Shown one piece after another: positions 33,058 through 37,814 of a stretch of 37,814 nucleotides of DNA; position 1 is the stretch's first letter; each line of letters opens with the position of its first letter. Below the pieces are notes generated by a model, which made no database searches, was not told the DNA's origin, and was given only the letters and a program-made list of their open reading frames with translations. Source of the stretch: Deltaproteobacteria bacterium (GTDB taxonomy: Bacteria; Desulfobacterota; Desulfobulbia; Desulfobulbales; Desulfurivibrionaceae); NCBI GenBank assembly GCA_013349295.1, contig DUZW01000029.1:1-37814 (forward strand), given 5' to 3'. Position numbers and translations under genes: made by a program.

Positions 33058-33678
33058 ATGGAGTACGGTGAAACAACGGCAATTATCGCCAACCCGCGAC
33101 CGTCCTCCACGAAGCTGCCCCCAGCCGTATTGCTGCCTCCTCTTGTTCTATCTTATCCCGACCTCCCGATCATATACCTGACCCCCGGTAAACTGCTGAT
33201 CACCGATCAACCAACCATTGTCTCCACCATCCTCGGATCATGCGTTGCCCTGTGCCTGCACAACGAGAAACTCCAGGTAGGGGCCATCTGCCACGGCATG
33301 CTGCCTCGGCAGACAAAACAGCCCATGGCCGGACATTTCCCTTATCTGGACACGGCGGTGGCCCATATGTTCAAAACCATGAGCAACCGCTTCGGCCTAG
33401 CCCCCTCAGAGCTTACAGTAAAGCTGTTCGGCGGGGCAAGCGTCCTCCAAACCGCCATAACCGGCGCCAATGGACTGGCCATCGGCAGGCAGAACATTAG
33501 CGCGGCCCTTGAGGCTCTTGCCAGGCTCGGCCTTACCCCCGTTGTGCAAAAAACCGGAGGAGCCGAGGGATACAAGATATTTTTCAATACAGGCACCGGC
33601 GAGGTTTTTGTGCGGCACATTCCCCCCAGTATCGCAAAAAACTTCGCCAAAACAATCAAGGAAAAGGCAGCGCATTGA
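33058..33678 (+). CDS. cheD: Chemoreceptor glutamine deamidase CheD
   Basis: 206 residues. The CheD active site is intact: Thr57, Cys62 (STILGSCVALCL) and His79 (VGAICHGMLP), with the later KLFGGASVL and the substrate-loop region GLAIGRQNISAALEALARLGL. CheD deamidates or de-esterifies glutamines on methyl-accepting chemotaxis proteins. The first 35 residues are a Pro-rich extension not usual in the family. GGGAG lies just before the ATG. Two chemoreceptor genes in this window (19783 and 36129) are possible substrates. Confidence 0.9.
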   Translation: MEYGETTAIIANPRPSSTKLPPAVLLPPLVLSYPDLPIIYLTPGKLLITDQPTIVSTILGSCVALCLHNEKLQVGAICHGMLPRQTKQPMAGHFPYLDTAVAHMFKTMSNRFGLAPSELTVKLFGGASVLQTAITGANGLAIGRQNISAALEALARLGLTPVVQKTGGAEGYKIFFNTGTGEVFVRHIPPSIAKNFAKTIKEKAAH

Positions 33679-33704
33679 CGCCCCAGGCGTTGCCGACACC
33701 GCTT

Positions 33705-34097
33705 ATGACCAAAGCACGGATCCTGATCGCGGAAGATGAAAAACACACCCGTCTGGCCCTGCATCTTGTTTTGCGCCAAGCAGGTTTCAGCGTGATCCTG
33801 GCGAGCAATGGCCGGGACGCCTATGAAAAGATCCGCCAACAACCACTCGACAGCCCCATAAATCTGATCATCACCGATTTCAAGATGCCTGAGCTGGACG
33901 GCCTTGGCCTGATCGACAAACTCCAAGAAGCAGGCATCCCGATCCCCATCATGGTCATCACCGGTTACGGCGATAAGGAACTCCTGCGACAGTTGCACAA
34001 ACGCGGCTGCGCCTCTTACATCGACAAACCTTTCATCCCGACGGAAGTCCTGAGCCGGGTCGTCGCCGTCCTGCCGCAGACAGAGGCCGTGGCCTGA
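33705..34097 (+). CDS. Single-domain response regulator (CheY-like)
   Basis: 130 residues from the ATG at 33705; one receiver domain and nothing else. The acidic pocket is AEDEKHTR, the phospho-acceptor Asp58 lies in LIITDFKMPELDGLGL, and the conserved Thr and Lys are in MVITGYGDK and YIDKPFIP. It could carry the output of the neighbouring kinase or a CheA elsewhere. A TTG at 33675 overlaps the cheD stop by 4 bp and has AAGG upstream, so the true start may be ten codons earlier and coupled to cheD. Confidence 0.87.
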   Translation: MTKARILIAEDEKHTRLALHLVLRQAGFSVILASNGRDAYEKIRQQPLDSPINLIITDFKMPELDGLGLIDKLQEAGIPIPIMVITGYGDKELLRQLHKRGCASYIDKPFIPTEVLSRVVAVLPQTEAVA

Positions 34098-34192
34098 AGC
34101 CATTCCGGCATGCTACCGACCGCCTGCCCCGCTTTATCCCTTCCTTGCCGCGCCGCCTCTCCGGTTCCTCTGCCTCTCTCCAAGAAAAGCTA

Positions 34193-34221
34193 TTGACCAG
34201 CCCTTGCGAACACACTAATAA
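34193..34221 (+). promoter_or_regulatory. Sigma-70 promoter of the PheA-like/TyrA fusion gene
   Basis: TTGACC (34193-34198), 17-bp spacer, TAATAA (34216-34221), about 95 bp before the ATG at 34317. Confidence 0.55.
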
Positions 34222-34316
34222 GAAGGGATATCCTCACGACACGGATGGAGTCATAAAAAAGCCATCACTGCGCTCAGGATCAGCCAAGATCAATCAAACA
34301 ACCAACAGGTCTTCAT

Positions 34317-35999
34317 ATGGTTTCCATAGCCACCATCGGCCCGGAAGGCTCCCACGCCTGGCAGGCAGCCCGCCGGTACAATCCGGACGCGACAATCAGA
34401 CTTTTCCCGAATCTGGCCGCGGTATTCAAGGCCTTCACCACGCAGGAGACCGATCTGGCCCTGGCTCCGGTCTACAATACCCGCGAGGGTCAGGTCAAGG
34501 AATACAGCCGGCTGGTCAAGGGCTTAAACAAAGGCTTCTGGCAGGACAACATCGTTCTGCCCATCCATCTTTCCCTGGGCAGCCTTTCCGCCACGGAACC
34601 GATCACCATGCTCCTCGGCAAAAGCGGGGTGCTGCGGCAATGTGAAGATTACATCACCGGCACCTATCCCGAGGCGACCCTTACCTCGGTGCATGATCTG
34701 GACGCGGCGGTGCGCGAAATCAAGGCACAAGGGCTTGTCGCCCATGGGGTCATCGAGTCGGAGGAGGCGCTTCGCGCCTACGGCCTGGCCATCCGCGCCA
34801 GGGAGATCGTACCCCACAACCGAACCCGCTATGCCGTGCTGGGCCCAGCCACTGCCCCCCGCACCGGTTACGACGCCACGGTCATGATTACCAATCCGAT
34901 CAAGGATCGGGTCGGCATCCTGGTGGACCTTTTAAACGAATTCACCAAACGCAGCATCAACCTGATCGACATGCAGACCGAAACCGACCCACTGAGCCAG
35001 GAACTGCAATTCTTCATCGAGTTTGAAGGGCATCTTTCCGACGAGCGGGTCCGCATGGCCATCGAACGCATTGAGCACCAGATCATCCAGGAGCCCGGCT
35101 CGGTGCGGGTGCTTGGCAGCTTTCCCAGGGTGGACATGCGGGTCAAGCGCATCAAGACCTTCGGTTTTATCGGCAGCGGCGACATGAGCCTCTGGTTTGC
35201 CGAACGCTTGAAGAGCGAAGGCTACGAAACCATGGTCACCGGCAGAAGCAGCGCTCTTCGCCCAGAGGAGATGATTCCCCAAGTGGACGTGGTGGTGATC
35301 TGCGTGCCCATCAGCGCCACCCCTGCGGCGGTGGCGGAATACGGTCCGCTGCTTGCGGAAAACCAGGGCCTGATCCTGCTGGCGGGCGAGGCGGAAAACG
35401 TACTGCACACCGCCCTGACCCACACCAAGGAGGGGGTGGAAGTACTGCTGGTCCATAATCTGTGGGGGCCTCAAGCCGCAACGATGAAGGACAAAAACGC
35501 CTCTGTGGTCCGCACCGCGCGGAGCGGGGTGTTGAGCAGCGAGTTCGAGGCCTTTCTCTACAAGCACGGGGCCAAGATTTCCCTCGACGCGCCGGGTCAG
35601 CACGACCTGATGATGGGGGTCAGCCAAAAACTGCCCACCTCCATTTCGGTGGCCCTGGCCATGGCCCTCAAGGACAACCATATCCCCCCGGAGGATATCG
35701 GCAGCCATGCCACCCTGACCTCACTCTACTCCATCCTCTCCATGGCCAGGGTACACAGCCAGAACCCCCGCACCTACGGAGAGATCATGGCTGCCAGCGG
35801 CCAAGGATGCCGCATTGTCACAAGCTTTGCCGAAAACCTCGACCGGATCACAAAACTGGCCGAATCCGGCGATATCGAGGCCCTCTGCGGGGTGATCGAG
35901 GAGAACCGGCGGTATCTCAGCGAACCGTTCCTCAAGGATCGAATGCAACAGGCCCTGGCCGTGGACGCCACCCTTGGCCGGGTGCTCAACCGCGACTGA
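34317..35999 (+). CDS. Fused prephenate dehydratase-like, ACT and prephenate dehydrogenase protein
   Basis: 560 residues in three parts. Residues 1-182 resemble prephenate dehydratase: IGPEGSHAWQAARR, ALAPVYNTREGQV, and NRTRYAVLGP with the catalytic-type Thr170. The usual ENS and SHPQAL boxes are poorly kept. Residues 186-268 are an ACT domain (TNPIKDRVGILVDLLNEFT), which in PheA binds phenylalanine. Residues 278-545 are a TyrA-type dehydrogenase with FGFIGSGDM (the third Gly of GxGxxG is Ser) and VHNLWGPQAA (His380). The order PheA-ACT-TyrA would place both the Phe and Tyr branches on one chain; whether the dehydratase part is active or only regulatory is open. Confidence 0.78.
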   Translation: MVSIATIGPEGSHAWQAARRYNPDATIRLFPNLAAVFKAFTTQETDLALAPVYNTREGQVKEYSRLVKGLNKGFWQDNIVLPIHLSLGSLSATEPITMLLGKSGVLRQCEDYITGTYPEATLTSVHDLDAAVREIKAQGLVAHGVIESEEALRAYGLAIRAREIVPHNRTRYAVLGPATAPRTGYDATVMITNPIKDRVGILVDLLNEFTKRSINLIDMQTETDPLSQELQFFIEFEGHLSDERVRMAIERIEHQIIQEPGSVRVLGSFPRVDMRVKRIKTFGFIGSGDMSLWFAERLKSEGYETMVTGRSSALRPEEMIPQVDVVVICVPISATPAAVAEYGPLLAENQGLILLAGEAENVLHTALTHTKEGVEVLLVHNLWGPQAATMKDKNASVVRTARSGVLSSEFEAFLYKHGAKISLDAPGQHDLMMGVSQKLPTSISVALAMALKDNHIPPEDIGSHATLTSLYSILSMARVHSQNPRTYGEIMAASGQGCRIVTSFAENLDRITKLAESGDIEALCGVIEENRRYLSEPFLKDRMQQALAVDATLGRVLNRD

Positions 36000-36012
36000 T
36001 TTCAGCAGTAAA

Positions 36013-36057
36013 AGCGTCAGAGGTGCACAAACATGCCTTGACGCTCTATCATTATTT
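36013..36057 (+). terminator. Probable terminator after the PheA-like/TyrA fusion gene
   Basis: 7-bp stem AGCGTCA (36013-36019) with TGACGCT (36039-36045), followed by a T-rich stretch at 36049-36064. Confidence 0.5.
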
Positions 36058-36128
36058 TCTTTATTGTTATAGGGTAGTAATTAGTTTCACCTGCTGCCCA
36101 TGATTAAATTGCCACACGGAGGAGAGAG

Positions 36129-37730
36129 ATGGCCAAAAAACAGACAACAATCGGAACAAAGATCGGCGGAGGCTTCGGAATAGTGCTCTTCCTCACCGCT
36201 CTGCTCACCGGCGTCTACCAGTTCGCCCTCTCCTCATCCACCTCCACATTTACCGAACTCATAGAAGTCGACATGGCCATCGCCGTGCGAACCAACATGG
36301 CCCTGAACAACCTCAACAAGTGCCGCCGCTTTGAAAAAGATTTTTTGCTCACCGGCACCCCAGACAAGCTCAAGGAACAGCAAGACAGCTTCGCCGACCT
36401 TGAGGACGAGCTGGACACCATCGAGGCCCTGGCCAAAAAAGATGGCAACACCAAAATGATTGAGGATATCGCGAAAATTCACCCTCTCGTGGCAACCTAC
36501 GAGAAAAACTTCGAAACCCTGGCAGCGGCTCCTGAGTTTGAACGGATGGCTCTCGCACCCAAGGTCAGCGAGGCAGCCAGGGCTGCGGAACCGGTGCTGG
36601 AGAACTTCTACAATGAGGTACAGGACAGGGCAAACAACTTCACCGTAGCCGCCAAGGATCGGGCCAAACTCATGGGCAGGCTTGCCTTGGGCTTAGGCGC
36701 CATTGCCATGCTCATCGGCGCGGCACTGGCCTTTTTCATGGGGAGGAGTATTTCCGCGACCCTCAAGCAGGTAAGCAGTTCCCTTAACGAAGGGGCTGAG
36801 CAAGTGGCAGCGGCGGCAGGCGAGATCTCCTCCTCCAGCCAGACCCTGGCGGAAGGCGCCTCAGAACAAGCAGCCGCCGTGGAAGAAACCTCCGCCTCCC
36901 TGGAAGAGGTCGGCGCCATGATCAAGCAGGATGCCGACAATGCTCATCAGGCAGACTCCCTGATGAAAGAGGCCAATACGGTGATCATGAACGCGGATGA
37001 ATCCATGAAGAAGCTCACCACCTCCATGCAAGAAATCTCGGCTGCCAGCGCCCAAACCCAGAAGATCGTCAAAACCATCGACGAGATCGCCTTCCAGACC
37101 AACCTGCTGGCTCTCAACGCCGCCGTAGAAGCAGCCCGGGCCGGTGAGGCCGGGGCCGGATTCGCGGTGGTCGCAGACGAGGTCCGCAACTTGGCCATGC
37201 GGGCCGCCGAGGCGGCAAAAAACACTTCGAACCTTATCGAAGGCACGATGCAGAAGGTCAACACCGGCAGCGCCCTGGTGAAGGAAACCAGCGAATCCTT
37301 CAATGTCGCCGCCGAATCCACCACCCGCATCGCCACGATCATCTCGGAGATCGCCGGAGCGGTGAGCCAGCAGGCCAATGCCATCAACCAGGTGACCAAG
37401 GCCATCCACGAGATTGATTCCGTGACCCAAGGCAACGCGGCGGCAGCGGAAGAATCCGCCTCTGCCGCCGAGGAGCTCAACGCCCAAGCGGAAATGATGA
37501 AGGGCTCGGTGGGACATCTGCTGGAAATGGTGGGCGGCGCCGCAGGATCGTCCTCGGTCCGGACCGAAGACAAAAAACTGAAACGCCCCCCCACTCCGGC
37601 ACTGACCAGCGCCAGGAAAACCACGGCCCCGGCCAAAAAAGCCCTCCCCCCCGCACCGAAGCCCGCACCTGCACAAAGGGCAAAGCCCGAGGATATTATC
37701 CCCATGGGCGATGAATTTGAGGATTTTTGA
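36129..37730 (+). CDS. Methyl-accepting chemotaxis protein with acidic aromatic C-terminal tail
   Basis: 533 residues, with GGAGGAGAG before the ATG. Membrane segments at about 13-34 and 182-204 enclose an all-helical periplasmic sensor with [12 protein letters not shown], reminiscent of helical bimodular or four-helix ligand domains. The signalling hairpin tip is [20 protein letters not shown], with methylation-type [13 protein letters not shown] motifs on both flanks. After the coiled coil comes a Pro/Ala/Lys-rich flexible linker (about 470-515) and the tail [14 protein letters not shown]. That resembles the tethers with terminal aromatic pentapeptides that recruit CheR, CheB or CheD; this is inferred. 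CheD is encoded 2.4 kb upstream. Confidence 0.92.
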   Translation: MAKKQTTIGTKIGGGFGIVLFLTALLTGVYQFALSSSTSTFTELIEVDMAIAVRTNMALNNLNKCRRFEKDFLLTGTPDKLKEQQDSFADLEDELDTIEALAKKDGNTKMIEDIAKIHPLVATYEKNFETLAAAPEFERMALAPKVSEAARAAEPVLENFYNEVQDRANNFTVAAKDRAKLMGRLALGLGAIAMLIGAALAFFMGRSISATLKQVSSSLNEGAEQVAAAAGEISSSSQTLAEGASEQAAAVEETSASLEEVGAMIKQDADNAHQADSLMKEANTVIMNADESMKKLTTSMQEISAASAQTQKIVKTIDEIAFQTNLLALNAAVEAARAGEAGAGFAVVADEVRNLAMRAAEAAKNTSNLIEGTMQKVNTGSALVKETSESFNVAAESTTRIATIISEIAGAVSQQANAINQVTKAIHEIDSVTQGNAAAAEESASAAEELNAQAEMMKGSVGHLLEMVGGAAGSSSVRTEDKKLKRPPTPALTSARKTTAPAKKALPPAPKPAPAQRAKPEDIIPMGDEFEDF

Positions 37731-37733
37731 TTC

Positions 37734-37757
37734 GTTCCAAAAAAAATTGGAACTTTC
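37734..37757 (+). terminator. Weak terminator-like hairpin after the chemoreceptor gene
   Basis: 7-bp stem GTTCCAA (37734-37740) with TTGGAAC (37747-37753), A6 loop, and only TTTC after it. The right arm overlaps the sigma-E-type -35 below. Confidence 0.35.
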
Positions 37758-37778
37758 ACAATGAAGTGGATGTCATAA
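37749..37778 (+). promoter_or_regulatory. Third sigma-E-type promoter motif, at the right edge
   Basis: GGAACTT (37749-37755), 16-bp spacer, GTCATAA (37772-37778), the same pattern and spacing as 10744-10773. It faces right, toward a gene outside the window. Confidence 0.45.
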
Positions 37779-37814
37779 AATTATAGGCAAGGTGAAAACA
37801 CGAGAAACCTCCTC

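Noticed and set aside
34145..34645. 166-codon open frame overlapping the PheA-like/TyrA fusion gene
   Set aside because: Shadow of the true gene in another frame; covers the promoter and has no homology-like features.
36077..36103. Sigma-28 (FliA) promoter before the second chemoreceptor gene
   Set aside because: GCCCATGA resembles the -10, but no matching -35 lies 11 bp upstream.

Overview
The gene content suggests a diderm delta-proteobacterium (Desulfobacterota, perhaps Desulfobulbales-like). This is an inference from the mix of envelope stress genes, sigma-54 regulation, HD-GYP signalling, CheD-type chemotaxis and c-di-AMP genes; there is no rRNA or other marker to settle it. Coding density is high and the window looks mainly chromosomal. 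I see no tRNA, rRNA, CRISPR array, prophage or integron.

Layout. 1-2.4 kb: the C-terminal end of a Thr/Ala-rich repeat surface protein with an RTX-like motif, an intrinsic terminator, then a REP-associated Y1 transposase framed by perfect 31-bp inverted repeats. 2.6-8.2 kb: a membrane GH17-GT2 glucan synthase (NdvB type), mtgA, and on the minus strand thiL followed by an RluA-type pseudouridine synthase. 8.4-13.4 kb: a 57-residue zinc-ribbon protein, a small unknown, then an envelope stress locus: RpoE-like ECF sigma factor, membrane zinc-finger anti-sigma factor, periplasmic DegP/HtrA protease and a glycine-zipper lipoprotein. The sigma gene is preceded by a near-consensus sigma-E-type promoter. 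Two more copies of the motif lie ahead of degP and at the window's right edge.

13.4-18.6 kb, minus strand: trpE-G-D-C-F, with trpB and trpA absent, preceded by a terminator/attenuator and rpsT, which starts at UUG. 18.7-21.7 kb: a divergent control region gives rise to a roughly 130-nt leader RNA ending in a strong terminator just before a rhodanese-MCP-MauE-like operon. 21.7-26.2 kb: the c-di-AMP/cell wall module cdaA-cdaR-glmM, then tlyA. 26.2-28.0 kb, minus: a GAF/HD-GYP protein. 28.1-34.1 kb: a DUF3047 protein, an SH3b protein, a sigma-54 response regulator with its soluble kinase, then a short CheW-like protein, CheD and a single-domain response regulator. A sigma-54-like promoter with an upstream palindrome precedes the CheW-like gene. 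34.3-37.7 kb: an unusual PheA-like/ACT/TyrA fusion and a second chemoreceptor.

Together the genes centre on envelope integrity (glucan, peptidoglycan, GlmM, stress sigma factor, DegP), second messengers (c-di-AMP and probably c-di-GMP), chemosensing, and aromatic amino acid synthesis (trp operon and the Phe/Tyr fusion). The most promising unexplained elements are noncoding: the leader RNA at 18858-18993, the sigma-E-driven transcript at about 10778-10886, and the sigma-54 control region at 32312-32501.
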